The notes: generated by a model from the letters alone, not told the origin. A DNA stretch of 64,000 nucleotides from Serripes groenlandicus (GCA_031761405.1 JASEVX010000013.1:55693640-55757639); one strand, 5' to 3'. Shown: positions 44,020 to 53,964, numbered from the stretch's first letter. Numbers and translations are program-made.

Positions 44020-44690
44020 GGAGAGTATTAGCCCTGACTGGACCATTCATTCTTTCTGATCAGTCTTTGTGACAAGCATCAATCCTCTTTCACCATTGGG
44101 CTAAACAATCTACGATGGAAAGTAGTCAGGTACTTGGGAAGAATGTTGTTTGGAGAAACAGGTGTGAGGGAAGCTAGGACACACATGTTACGTGAACGGG
44201 CTGCTTTGATTTAACCCTTTCTCTCATATAGATGCTTTCTGACGCCTCTGCAGCAGACGGCTTTTTGAAAACATAGTGACAAAAGAAGAAATTGCACAAA
44301 CTGAATGGGATAACTGAAATACCATTTGAATATCCCATCGATTTATAAGAACAATGGAACTGTGTATTAAGACCACCCATGGAAACACAAAACTGTGGTC
44401 TTTCTTCGCAGGTGGTCTTCTACTGTAGGGCCAATTATGCAGAAAATGAGTAATTAAGAAACTAAAAGTGAGCAAAGCTAGTAGGAAACACATGTTACGT
44501 GAACGGCCTGCTTTGATATAACAGAAATACCATTCATAGATATTTGATTGATTTATAAGTACAGTGGAACCTGTGTTTAAAGACCACCCATAGAAATACA
44601 ACAATGTGGTCTTACTTCACAGGTGGTCTTTAACTGTAGGGTCATTTATGCAGAAAATGAGTAATTTGGAAACTAAAAGTGTGGTTGCTA
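44020..44690 (+). repeat. Local duplication with a family F fragment in one copy
   Basis: 'acacatgttacgtgaacggg', 'ctgctttgat', 'ctgaaataccatt', 'gatttataagaacaatggaa', 'agaccacccatgga' at 44,180-44,475 recurs at 44,490-44,683. The first copy has 44,211-44,300 (TTAACCCTTTCTCTCATATA and onward, left part of family F) where the second reads 'ctttgatataacagaaatac'. The preceding part (44,025-44,210) is family A SINE body. Confidence 0.7.
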
Positions 44691-44930
44691 TAGACAGGGA
44701 ATTGCTATTACAAGGCGGTATTATGCACAGGTTTGACTGTATGTGGATTAAAATGTCTGAAATCGAGCAATTTTGTAAGAGAAGAAATAGGTGATGGAAA
44801 GCAAATTATTCTGTTCTTAAATTTGTTTCTTCCCTGCCTTGTAGTGACATTGGTCTACTATTTCCATTAATTTCTTCAAAAGTTTTCAAAGATAAATAGT
44901 GAATGAATACACTAGACGAACAAATAACGA

Positions 44931-45342
44931 TAATTAACTCTGCGTAATGTATTGACCCAGATCAGCCTGCACAGTCCGCACAGTCTGATCCAGGCCAACA
45001 TTTCCGTCTCAGGGAGATAGAGGTATTAAGTAATGCTCCTGAAACAGAATGAATGAATGAATGTATATTGTTTTATGGCGCATCGACAACTAAGGTCATT
45101 TAGCGCGCAATTAAATTAAATTATTCATGATCCCTGGGTAAACAAACCAGTACTAGGCTAGAAAATGTGCCTTGTCCAAGGGCACTCCACCATGACCGTA
45201 GTGCCGCGATCCTGAAACAGAAAAACCACAGGAGGGGAAAAAGTGTCCGGGTTAGCCTGCGCGGCATGCTTAGGCTGATCCAGGTCGAAACATTACACAG
45301 AGTCCACAATGTTGGATTTCTCATGGAACGGCTCAATTCTTT
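44931..45342. mobile_element. Family G MITE interrupted by a family E SINE
   Basis: The left part 'ctctgcgtaatgtattgacc', 'ccgtctcagggagatagagg' and the right part 'aaccacaggaggggaaaaag', 'cggcatgcttaggctgatcc', 'ctcatggaacggctcaat' form one family G copy. The SINE occupies 45,049-45,209, flanked by a 12-bp duplication TCCTGAAACAGA (45,037-45,048 and 45,210-45,221). Confidence 0.85.
45049..45209 (-). mobile_element. Family E SINE, 5'-truncated, with target duplication
   Basis: Plus-strand reading: (ATGA)n, 'tgttttatggcgcatcgaca', 'catttagcgcgcaattaaat', 'ttcatgatccctgggtaaac', 'aaggtcatt'-type words, 'cactccaccatgaccgtagt', 'gccgcga'. The tRNA head present in the 49.19-kb copy is absent, consistent with truncation during reverse transcription. 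Confidence 0.85.
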
Positions 45343-45634
45343 TCATATATCAATAATACTTATATCCAACAGTATGACAACGTGTTATCAACAACATTGT
45401 CACCTTGAACAATTTGTTTCAAATCACGTCTACAGTTTGAGTAACACTTCATAAATATTAAACCAAATGTTTTGTCTTGTTTAGAATAGTTTTGAATTTG
45501 TCATTTTATATGTTCAGTTTTCAGTAGAGCATAAATTAGGAACAGCAATATCGGGTGCGAATATTCGACCCTGATGATGAGCTTATATTCAAATGTCTGA
45601 ATATTAATTGCTATCTCTAATAAGATGTAGGAAT

Positions 45635-45842
45635 CCGCCATGGCCTAGCGTCGGGGATTTGTAACTGGGTGTCCCTGATTCGATCCTCAGTCGCGGTGCT
45701 AAGGTCATGGTGTAGTGCCATTGGGCAAGGCACCTTTTCTAGCCTAGTACAGGTTTGTTTACCAAGGTTTGCATGAATAAGTGTACTGTTGCCTTGATAT
45801 AACCGAAATAATGTTGAAAATGACCTTAAACCCCCAGCAAAA
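45635..45842 (+). mobile_element. Family D tRNA-derived SINE
   Basis: 'gccatggcctagcgtcgggg' head, 'ccctgattcgatcctcagtc' B-box, 'gccattgggcaaggcacctt', 'gataaccgaaata'-type body and 'accttaaacccccagc' end. It shares the 'gggcaaggcac' word with family E and with a weak relative at 32,580-32,790. Confidence 0.65.
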
Positions 45843-46044
45843 CAAACAGACTAGTATTATGTTAAATCACTTTAATCGGGACAGCTGATTCCAGATGCTA
45901 GTGATCATTTTCGACCCCCAGACCAACACGTTATTTTCGAGTCCTGACATCTGAGACAAGACATGTTTACTGGAGGTAGTTGACTACAATGTCTTTAGAA
46001 TACATTCTGCTGCAGATGTGCCAAATTTGTCTGCATGTATAAAG

Positions 46045-46253
46045 TTAACCCTTTCCCTCATACGACAATACTGCAGCAGAATGATGACTTAACATATTTT
46101 GCCAAAAAATAGAAAATCTCTATAATTGAATGGATAACCTATGACTAAAAGTGGAAAACATTGTGGCAAAACTTTTTTCTTTTGTCACTATGTTTTCAAA
46201 AAGCTGTCTGCTGCAGAGGCGTCAGAAAGCGTCTATATGAGGGAAAGGGTTAA
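46045..46253 (-). mobile_element. Family F MITE
   Basis: TTAACCCTTTCCCTCATACG left, 'tatatgagggaaagggttaa' right. About 20 bp of one hairpin arm is deleted. Confidence 0.85.
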
Positions 46254-46442
46254 CTGTGCCATGTAATCATTTTTCCCTGTGTTCATTTTTGGCAAAGAAT
46301 CACAACTTCAACCTCATTTAGCAAAGATCAAACTTCTCAAATCAAATTAATTCTTTTATCCTAATAACTGTTGGAGTGTTTATTTCATCTGATGTTTGAG
46401 ATATAACTGTGGATTACACACATAGTGTGATAAAAGCACTGG

Positions 46443-46671
46443 TTAGTTCTTTCCCACTTACAGACGCTTTCCGACGCCTTTGCAGCAGACGACTTTTGAA
46501 AACATTTTGGCAAATGGGGAAATTAGTCATCATGATTAATTTCTCCTTTTTCCACAATGTTATCAACTCTATTCAATAGTTATACTTTCATTTAGAGAAA
46601 TTTTCCATATTTTTGCTAAATAGTCGTCAAAGTCGTCTGCTGCAGATTTGTCTCATGCGGGAAAGAGTTAA
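46443..46671 (+). mobile_element. Family F MITE
   Basis: 'ttctttcccacttacagacg' left, 'catgcgggaaagagttaa' right. Full internal hairpin. Confidence 0.8.
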
Positions 46672-46914
46672 AAGAATCAGAGCTCTATATAAGGGACGTT
46701 TTTGCATATTCTAAAATCTTTATTAGACAATAAAACCCTATGATGTGGGTACTCAAAAGAGGGTTTGGTTGGAAAATAAGAGAGATATTTTGGGGGAAAA
46801 ATTGCTTACTTGTTTGAGTTTATTTTTGGTCATAACCATTCACTGAAAGTTTCCTAGATTATTGTATCTTTAGATAAGGTGGATATTTTGTGTTCTAAAA
46901 TCCTTATTTGAACG

Positions 46915-46990
46915 TTAAATCCTATATTGTGGGTGCTCAAAAGAATCGTGTCTCACTGAGACGATTCTTTTGAGTACCCACAACATAGGG
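46915..46990. mobile_element. Family H hairpin element
   Basis: 'cctatattgtgggtgctcaa', 'aagaatcgtgtctcac' pairs with 'gagacgattcttttgagtac', 'ccacaacataggg'. Other copies or halves are at 37.14, 37.87, 47.5, 47.64 and 53.97 kb. Confidence 0.75.
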
Positions 46991-46993
46991 CTT

Positions 46994-47036
46994 TCAGTGT
47001 ATTGGGTAGATTATAATTCACCTCGACCAGGGGACA
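46994..47036 (+). pseudogene. Partial copy of SPMAP2/THEG-like exon 3
   Basis: 'tcagtgtattgggtagatta', 'taattcacctcgaccagggg' matches 47,372-47,411 of the real exon 3 with about three substitutions, ending where the real exon reads 'ctggagcaaatgg'. It lacks the first four exon bases and has no donor after it. The bases before it (GGCTTTCAG) look like an acceptor but would enter in the wrong phase. It sits directly against a family H hairpin end. It would encode SVYWVDYNSPRP if in frame. Confidence 0.8.
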
Positions 47037-47367
47037 AAGCCCTATTTCGTGTTCTAAAACTCTTATTTGAACGTTAAATTCTATGTTGTACCCAGAACAT
47101 AGGGATTTGTTGGAAAAGATATTGTGGGGAAAAGACCAGTTTACGCCTTCGCATCGAGAGCTCTGTGTATGACATGATGACAAACAGGAAATATCTTGAT
47201 TAATTTAAGACACAGGCTGTTCTCAACTTTTGCTGGTTGCAAAATCCTGAAGGCCTGTTTTCGTGTGACTTGGCCAATATAGGCTTTTCTTGTAAAAATA
47301 TTAATGCTAATATAAATTAATATCAATTAAATTATACCAACAGAGTTTATTTCTTGATCTTTTTCAG

Positions 47368-47432
47368 ACGATCAGTGTATTGGGTAGATTATAATCCACC
47401 TCGACCTGGAGCAAATGGAATCACTGCTATTA
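47368..47432 (+). CDS. SPMAP2: SPMAP2/THEG-like exon 3
   Basis: 65 nt between TTTTTCAG and GTAAGT. Enters in phase 2, leaves in phase 1. Encodes residues 30-52: RRSVYWVDYNPPRPGANG then ITAI. The aromatic SVYWVD segment precedes the repeats. Other frames contain stops, which supports this frame. It is the last exon before the intron that contains the 47.9-53.2 kb MITE cluster. Confidence 0.8.
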
Positions 47433-47499
47433 GTAAGTAAATGACTTTAAGAATTCTAGAAAAAGGGGAATTTTTCATGCTCTCAAATGCTTACTTGAC

Positions 47500-47690
47500 A
47501 CTCAAACCCTATGTTGTGGGTACTCAAAAGAATTGTCTCATTGAAAAGTTTCTTTTGAGTACCCACAACATAAGGTTTGGTTAAGCAATAAGAGAGATAT
47601 TGTGGGGAAAGTTTATTCCCCACCACTGAGACGGTTCTTTTGAATTCCCACAACATAGGGTATGGTGAAGTAATACGTGAGATATCATGG
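47500..47690. mobile_element. Family H hairpins, two copies
   Basis: 'aaaccctatgttgtgggtac', 'tcaaaagaattgtctcattg', then 'gtttcttttgagtacccaca', 'acataaggtttgg' form one hairpin. A second half copy follows at 47,625-47,690 ('gagacggttcttttgaattc'). Confidence 0.7.
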
Positions 47691-47819
47691 GGGCAAGACC
47701 AGTTTACTTCCCCTTATCTAGTCCTCTTTAGTTGGAATCATGGCTCGGCCATTCATTCCTTCCTGTGAGTTACAACAGTCTGAAAATTGGCTGCTTTGAT
47801 ATTTATAAATGAAAAACTG

Positions 47820-47865
47820 TTGAAAACAGCATTAAACTCCAATCAATCAATCAATCAATCAGATC
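47820..47865 (+). mobile_element. SINE A/B tail fragment
   Basis: 'cagcattaaactccaatcaa' followed by (TCAA)n. Only the 3' end is recognisable. Confidence 0.55.
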
Positions 47866-47909
47866 CTATCACTGTCATATTCACTAATGAGTCTATTCTA
47901 ATTCTTAGT

Positions 47910-48012
47910 TTAACCCTTTCCCACATACAACAAAACTGCAACAGACGATTCTGAACATTATCTAATAAGCAAACATAATGATATCTCTATAAATGATGTG
48001 GGAAAGGGATAA
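47910..48012 (-). mobile_element. Family F deletion derivative (~100 bp)
   Basis: Both ends kept (TTAACCCTTTCCCACATACA and 'gatgtgggaaagggataa'). The central hairpin is deleted. Its right end is shared with a truncated copy running to about 48,100 ('ccctttccctcatacaacaa'). Confidence 0.75.
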
Positions 48013-48101
48013 CCCTTTCCCTCATACAACAATTCTGCAGCAGACGCCTTTGAACATATTTTGTCAAAAAATAGAATATCTCTATAATTGAATGGATATT
48101 T

Positions 48102-48260
48102 CATTTATATCAAGAATTCATGCTTTTTTTCCAAAAGGTTTCTTTTTGGAGACTCTTTCATTGTTATAATCTGGTTGACCATGCCAAAAGGGTTAAAACA
48201 AAGCTTGCAGACTGTGTAAATGGGGGGTATTGAAATGTGGACAATGTGACTCAAGTCTGT
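48102..48260 (+). repeat. Second copy of the 37.5-kb segment
   Basis: Matches 37,492-37,655 with a few substitutions and small indels. It directly follows a truncated family F and precedes a full one. Confidence 0.85.
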
Positions 48261-48494
48261 TTAACCCTTTCCCACATACGACAATTATTCTGCAGCAGAC
48301 GAGCTTAAATGTATTTTGTCAAAACATAGAAAATCTCCATAATTGAATGGATAACCTATGACTAAAAATGGAAAACATTATGGCAAAAGGAGAAATTGCT
48401 CGTTTTGAGCAATTTCTTCTTTTGTCACTATGTTTTCAAAAAGCTGTCTGCTGCAGAGGCGTTAAGAAAGCGTCTATATGAGGGAAAGGGTTAA
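48261..48494 (-). mobile_element. Family F MITE, full length
   Basis: TTAACCCTTTCCCACATACG left, 'tatatgagggaaagggttaa' right, complete hairpin. Confidence 0.9.
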
Positions 48495-48784
48495 AGATGA
48501 AAATCTGGCACTTTGCCCCCTATTGGGTGGTGGACTTTTGTATTGCCTGCAGTACTTAAGTAACTTGTTTTCTTAAAAGTTTTTATAGTTTAGATTGCAA
48601 TGTTAAATATTTTTGCCTTTAATAAATATTGTTATATACTTAACCCTTTGGCTGATCGGTCCAATTGTGTGAAGCCTCAATTGTGTCACCAGTATAGACA
48701 CAGGACAGCCGGCGCATCTGGGCCTTCGGACCTAAGGGTCTGCTCAACTCAACATTTTTATCTTGATATTCTTAGTATTACTTT

Positions 48785-48995
48785 AAACTTATTTATTTTT
48801 ACATCAATTGAAAAACAAGTTTCAAGCTTATTAATTCATGCTCAATGTCTGCTTCCTTAGGGAACTTGACCAGTACTTGCACCATTGGTGTGGTAAAATT
48901 CCAAAGGTTGAAACCGATCGTCATGGGATTCACACCTGGAATCTTTGGTGTGAGAGGCTGTTGCTCTATCACAGCACTATTGTCTTCCACACTTC
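48785..48995 (-). mobile_element. Family C tRNA-derived SINE, diverged
   Basis: 'tttacatcaattgaaaaaca', 'agtttcaagcttattaattc', 'cttgaccagtacttgcacca', 'atgggattcacacctggaat', 'ctgttgctctatcacagcac'. Same order as the 30.68-kb copy. Confidence 0.7.
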
Positions 48996-49173
48996 CTGGA
49001 ATTGACTGCGGTCTCTTCTGAATTCAAAGCTTATCATGCCCAAATTGGAATTCAGCATTGAAAGGGTTAAATAAACAGAATCCAATGTTTTTATAAGAAG
49101 AATGTAAAGTGTTTGTACAGGAACCATTTCCTTGAATATTTTTGTGAAATAGCTAGTTTTATTAGTTCTAACT

Positions 49174-49640
49174 TAACACTTTCCCACATAATGAATGAAT
49201 GAATGTATATTGTTTTATGGCGCATCGACAGCTAATGTCATTTAGCGCGCAATTAAATTTAATTATTCATGATCCCTGGGTAAACAAACCAGTACTAGGC
49301 TAGAAAATGTGCCTTGCCCAAGGGCACTCCACCATGACTGCAGTGCCGCGACTGGGGATCGAACCCGGGACACCCGGTTTCGCTTTCCCACATAAGACAC
49401 ACTAATTGAGGGCTTCATGCAAAACTGTTGTAACTATATCTTGTTACAAGACGTAGTTACAACAGTTTTGCATGAAGCCATCAACCGACTTGTAGCAGAC
49501 GATTTATACAACGCCTGGCTAAAATATAGAAATCTTCATTAATGAAAATGTAATTATTGAAAAAAGTTTAATAAATGCATTTTGGCAAAAGGAGTAATTG
49601 ATTATTATGAGCAATTGCTCCTTTTGTCTCAATGTCAACG
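49174..49640 (-). mobile_element. Family F MITE carrying two insertions
   Basis: The terminus 'cttaacactttcccacat' is followed by a family E SINE (49,192-49,382) and then the duplicated CTTTCCCACATAA (49,179-49,191 and 49,383-49,395). A hairpin (49,409-49,475, 'gcttcatgcaaaactgttgt' against 'acaacagttttgcatgaagc') is next, and the remainder of family F ('gtagcagacgatttatacaa', 'tattatgagcaattgctcct') follows. The 3' end is degraded. Confidence 0.75.
49192..49382 (-). mobile_element. Family E tRNA-derived SINE with 13-bp target duplication
   Basis: Minus strand: 'gggtgtcccgggttcgatcc' (B-box), 'ccagtcgcggcactgcagtc', 'gccttgggcaaggcac'-like body and an ATTC repeat tail. More complete than the 45.05-kb copy. 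Confidence 0.85.
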
Positions 49641-49919
49641 GTTTTCAAAATAGATTTTTAGTTACAACTGTTTCACGCCAAGCCCTCGAACTGCTACACA
49701 GAGTTATCAGAGGTATCAGTTAAATGGTCAATTTTTCCCACATACAGACTCTTTCTAACACCTCTGCAGCAGAAAACTTTTTAAAACATTGTGACAAAAG
49801 GAGAAATTGCTTTATACAAGCACAATTTCTCCTTTTGCCACCTTGATTTATCATTTATATATTTGTTCAGTAATTATACCCTCATTTATATAATTTTACA
49901 ATGTTTTAGTCTTGATGTT

Positions 49920-50146
49920 TTAACCCTTTCCCATCTGCAGACGCATTGATGCAATAGCAGCAGAAGACTTTTGAAAACATTGTGGCCAAAGGGGAAATTG
50001 CTCATGATGAGCAATTTCCCCTTTAGCCACAATGTTTTCAACTTAATTTAACAATTAAGCTATCTTTTATGGAAATATTTCAGGTTTTTGTCACCATGTT
50101 TTCAAAGTCGTCTGCTGCAAATTTTCTTTAAGTGGGAAAGGGTTAA
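49920..50146 (+). mobile_element. Family F MITE
   Basis: TTAACCCTTTCCCATCTGCA left, 'taagtgggaaagggttaa' right, hairpin 'gaaattgctcatgatgagca'. A partial copy precedes it (49,734-49,850) and a 43-bp end fragment follows (50,147-50,189). Confidence 0.85.
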
Positions 50147-50189
50147 AAGTCGTCTGCTGCAGATTTGTTGTATGTGGGAAAAGGGTTAA

Positions 50190-50755
50190 TGAATTAAAAA
50201 CAGTCTTTTGCTGCTGAATTGATAGTTATTTTAGTAAAAAAGGATTTTATATTTTGGCACTTTTGAACAGTAAGCTGAAGGGTTCATAGAATTATAAATA
50301 TCTAAATCAATAGTAGAGTAAATATTTGATCTTTTGAGTCTTTGTTTGAGGTAAAACGAAGTACCTGAACATCCCATTTAGCAGAGATAGAGCCTTTCAT
50401 TACCACAACTATTGACTGAATTATGAAATACATTAATTTATTTCTCTCATATTTATACTAGATATTTTAATCCTTTTCTTCACAAGTTGACTTAAGAGCA
50501 TGTGACACAAAACTTACAAAAATGTTATGAATTATTGTTGGAAAAGATATTGCTATTTAAATCTAGTGTCTTTTTTTCGATTTCCAGCAACACTTTTTTC
50601 TTTGTTTTTAAATTATTTCATTAATTCATCCAGCTTCCGCATTCTTTTCCTTGGGATTTATGCTGCTCACATAATATTATTCTTTTACCCTTTATCTTTA
50701 CTGTTCTCAATCAAGGTGGTCTGTCCAAGCACTATTTTTTCTGTAATTATATACC
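50190..50755. other. No gene recognised (intron 3 of locus 2)
   Basis: AT-rich intronic sequence without recognisable element ends. Confidence 0.4.
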
Positions 50756-50756
50756 A

Positions 50757-51090
50757 CCTTATTTGTGTAGTGGTAGAGCGTCTGCCTCGGGTGCAGGAGG
50801 TCTCAAGTTTTATCCCCGGCCAGATCATACCAAAGACTTAAAAAATGGTCGTCATAGCTGTCAATCCAGGGGTTGTGAATTTGAACTTTAGCTTGGCCAA
50901 CATTATTTTGGCGTTTTTAAAACAAGTCAATGCCTCACGCATTTGTCTTCCACCAATGGGCTTCGGTCTATGTGGGAAAGCAGCCAGTTGCTATGAAAGA
51001 CTGTCATGTGGAATACTGGTTTTTGACACCAGGAAACATACGGGTAGTAGGTAAACTGGCTGCCATGGAATGACTGAAAAACTGTTGAAA
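50757..51090 (+). mobile_element. SINE B head joined to a family A body
   Basis: 'ccaccttatttgtgtagtgg', 'tagagcgtctgcctcgggtg' and 'catcataccaaagactt' are a family B head. From 50,858, 'gctgtcaatccaggggttgt' and 'ccaccaatgggcttcggtct' are family A. It is probably one SINE broken by another at the shared structure, or a chimeric copy. Confidence 0.65.
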
Positions 51091-51201
51091 ACTTATTAGT
51101 TTTAATATTAGCAGTGTCCCATGCTTCAGTTTTGAAGGGCAACAATAACTTAGGTGGGACACTAAACTTCTCAATCTAGACTGTTTTCTCCGTAATCACA
51201 T

Positions 51202-51412
51202 ATCGCCTTGTTGGTGTAGTGGTAGAGCGTCTGCCTCAGATGCGGGAGGTGGCAAGTTCGTTCCCAGGCCAGGTCATACCAAAGACTTTAAAAATGGTAG
51301 CAATGGCTTCCATCCTTGACACTCAGGGTTACAGGGTAAACATAGCGACTGACTGACTCAGGTCTCCAGATAAATGGGTAATTGTAGAAAATGGCATAAA
51401 AGATCAAATCAA
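51202..51412 (+). mobile_element. Family B tRNA-derived SINE
   Basis: 'cgccttgttggtgtagtggt', 'agagcgtctgcctcagatgc', 'aggtcataccaaagacttta', with a shortened body. Confidence 0.75.
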
Positions 51413-51502
51413 TCTATTCTGTAACTTTAATTATCTCGCTTCAATGGGATGGTCCCCTGATTCAATGTGTTGATGGCCTAAATTATCGTTATGAGTTATC
51501 AT

Positions 51503-51675
51503 ATAAAATAGAAAATCTCTATAATTGAATGTATAACCTATGACTAAAAGTGGAAAACATTGTGGTAAAAGGAGAAATTGCTCGTTTTGAGCAATTTCTT
51601 CTTTTGTCACTATGTTTTCAAAATGCTGTCTGCTGCAGAGGCGTCAGAAAGCGACTATATGAGGGAAAGGGTTAA
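51503..51675 (-). mobile_element. Family F MITE, 5'-truncated
   Basis: Starts at 'atagaaaatctctataattg', complete hairpin, ends 'tatatgagggaaagggttaa'. Confidence 0.8.
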
Positions 51676-51726
51676 TACCCGAAAACGGCCAACGTGGCCC
51701 AAATTTAGATTCTCTACTTGCTTACT

Positions 51727-51957
51727 TTAACCCTTTCCCTCATATAGATGCTTTCTGACTCCTCTGCAGCAGACAACTTTTTGAAAACATAAGTGACAAA
51801 AGAAGAAATTGCTCAAAACGAGCAATTTCTCCTTTTGCCACAATGTTTTCCACATTTAGTCATAGGTTATCCATTCAATTATAGAGATTTTTTATTTTTT
51901 GACAAAATATGTTCAAAGTCGTCTGCTGCAGACTTGTCGTATGAGGGAAAGGGTTAA
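51727..51957 (+). mobile_element. Family F MITE, full length
   Basis: TTAACCCTTTCCCTCATATA left, 'gtatgagggaaagggttaa' right. Near consensus. Confidence 0.9.
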
Positions 51958-52194
51958 AGCTTCACAAAAGTATCACACAAGAATAATATGTAGAACTCAT
52001 TTTGACTTTTAGACACAATTGAATGAATTGGTGTCAAAGTTTCAGATGTTGATGTGTCACTTGAGAGTAGAAAGCATAAATCTTTTACAAACACTTCAAT
52101 TTTGTTCTGCATTAGTCCAGTGGATTGTTTGTTTTAAAAGTTTGGTTGAAGGGTATACTTAATAGAGAACTACTGATCCTTTTAAGCTAGTCCA

Positions 52195-52435
52195 TCTTTT
52201 GAAGGAAAAAAGTCGGGGTATTGTCGATCTCTTCGTCAGCATCGTCACAAAACTTTAACCTTACCTCATAACTCAAAAACCATTCAACATTTTCAAATGA
52301 AACTTGTCTATACTAAGTCACATAATCTCTGGCTTTAATAATTATTCAGTAATGTTCCTTTTTCGACTATGAAGAAAACAGACGATCGTTGGCGTTTGCT
52401 CCCCGGCGCTCTGTTAGCTTTAGACCTCACCTTGG
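52195..52435. repeat. Dispersed repeat fragment
   Basis: 'tcgatctcttcgtcagcatc', 'aactcaaaaaccattcaaca' and 'aacagacgatcgttggcgtt' are in the style of a widespread molluscan intergenic repeat. A weak relative is at 2,550-2,720. Confidence 0.4.
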
Positions 52436-52505
52436 CAACCTGTATGAGAATCTTTGTTATTTTGGTCTGATTTTAATGAGTTGGTTGAAAGGGGCGTAAA
52501 AAAGC

Positions 52506-52719
52506 CATATAGACACTTTCTGACGCCTCTGCAGCAGACGGCTTTGCCAAAACATGGCGACAAAAGGAGAATTTTTTTGAGCAATTCTTCTTGTGTCACC
52601 ATGGTTTCAATTCTATTCAATTATTGTACTTTCATTTAAAGTAAGTTTCCCCAAAAGAGAAATTCTGGTATGTTTTCAAAGTCGTCTGCTGCAGATTTGT
52701 TGTATGTGGGAAAGGGGTT
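52506..52719 (+). mobile_element. Family F MITE
   Basis: 'catatagacactttctgacg' left (TTAACCC lost), 'gtatgtgggaaaggggtt' right. Confidence 0.75.
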
Positions 52720-52815
52720 GCTTTCGAGGTCATCTGACCCTGTGGTGATGCCTCAGTAAGAAATGGTTTGAATTGTGAATGTTAGGTATACACAGAAAGA
52801 AGGTCATGAACACTT

Positions 52816-53049
52816 TTAACCCTTTCCCTCATACAACAATTCTGCAGCAGACGACTTTGAACATATTTTGTCAAAAATTAGAAAAATCTCTATAATTGAA
52901 TGAATAACCTATGACAAAAAGTGGAAAACATTGTGTCAAAAGGAGAAATTGCTCGTTTTGAGCAATTTCTTCTCTTGTCACTATAATGTTTTCAAAAAGC
53001 TGTCTGCTGCAGAGGCATCAGAAAGCGTCTATTTGAGGGGAAAGGGTTC
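52816..53049 (-). mobile_element. Family F MITE, full length
   Basis: TTAACCCTTTCCCTCATACA left, 'gaggggaaagggtt' right. A 65-bp deletion derivative follows at 53,089-53,155. Confidence 0.85.
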
Positions 53050-53179
53050 AAGCACAGACGTATGTGATGAAATTGATAACATTGTAATCCCGACTACAAA
53101 AAATCTGCAGCAGACGACTTTGAAATCATCTGTATAATGAGGGAAATGGTTAATCTTAATTTTTTGTATATGATTTCAG

Positions 53180-53246
53180 CTGCCACTCCAAGAGTAGTCG
53201 ACTTAGCTCGTCATAGAAACCCGCATAACAGTTGGAGGGGTGACAG
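53180..53246 (+). CDS. SPMAP2: SPMAP2/THEG-like exon 4
   Basis: 67 nt between GATTTCAG and GTTAGT. Enters in phase 1, leaves in phase 2. Encodes residues 52-74: TATPRVVDLARHRNPHNSW, then RGD and the first two bases of Arg74. TPRVVDLARHR is a THEG half-repeat (R-V-x-x-L-A). The exit phase matches both terminal exons. A family F element starts 21 bp beyond the donor. Confidence 0.85.
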
Positions 53247-53267
53247 GTTAGTGTTTTATGCGTTTTT

Positions 53268-53496
53268 TCACCCTTTCCCTCATGTAGACGCCTTCCGACT
53301 CCCCAGCAGCAGACGGCTTTTTGAAAACATAGTGACAAAAGAAGAAATTGCTCAATACGAGCAATTTCTCCTTTTGACACAATGTTTTCCACTTTTCGTC
53401 ATAGGTTATCCATTCAATTATAGAGATTTTCTATATTTTGACAAAATATGTTCAAAGTCGTCTGTTGCAGAATTGTCGTATGAGGGAAAGGGTTAA
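53268..53496 (+). mobile_element. Family F MITE immediately after the exon 4 donor
   Basis: 'caccctttccctcatgtaga' left, 'gtatgagggaaagggttaa' right. Complete hairpin. Confidence 0.85.
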
Positions 53497-53585
53497 ATAT
53501 ATTTCCTCAGAACATTTTCACAAGTTTAGAAAACAATCAATGGACACATCCCTACTATGTGATGTAAATGTTCTCTGTATGCCAG

Positions 53586-53850
53586 ATACCACCTCGCTGG
53601 TGTAGTGGTAGAGTGTCTGCCTCGGTGCGGGAGCTTGCGGGTGTGATACCTGCTCAGGTTATACCAAAGACTTATAGGTGGTAGTAGTGGCTGCCCTCCT
53701 TGGCGCTCAGGGTTGTGGGGTTAGCATTACGACTGACTGGCTGGTGTCAGAATAAATGGACTAGTAGTACTGGTAACTTACCCAGGAAACGCCGTGATAT
53801 AACAGAAAAATTGTTGAAATTGGCGTAAAGCACTAAATAATCCATCAATC
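53586..53850 (+). mobile_element. Family B tRNA-derived SINE
   Basis: 'taccacctcgctggtgtagt', 'gccctccttggcgctcaggg', 'tacgactgactggctggtgt', 'taacttacccaggaaacgcc'. Tail 'taatccatcaatc'. A second head fragment is at 53,872-53,905. Confidence 0.85.
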
Positions 53851-53964
53851 TGTATGACAGAGGTACTGCCTCAGTGGTGTAGTGGGAGAGCCCCTCACTC
53901 AGACAAATCCAGATAAGGAGAGATATACAGCTCCTTTTCCTACAACATCGCTCTTATTATCCAA

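Noticed and set aside
46994..47036. Usable alternative exon 3
   Set aside because: It has no donor and its pseudo-acceptor gives the wrong phase, so it would introduce a frame change and a stop.
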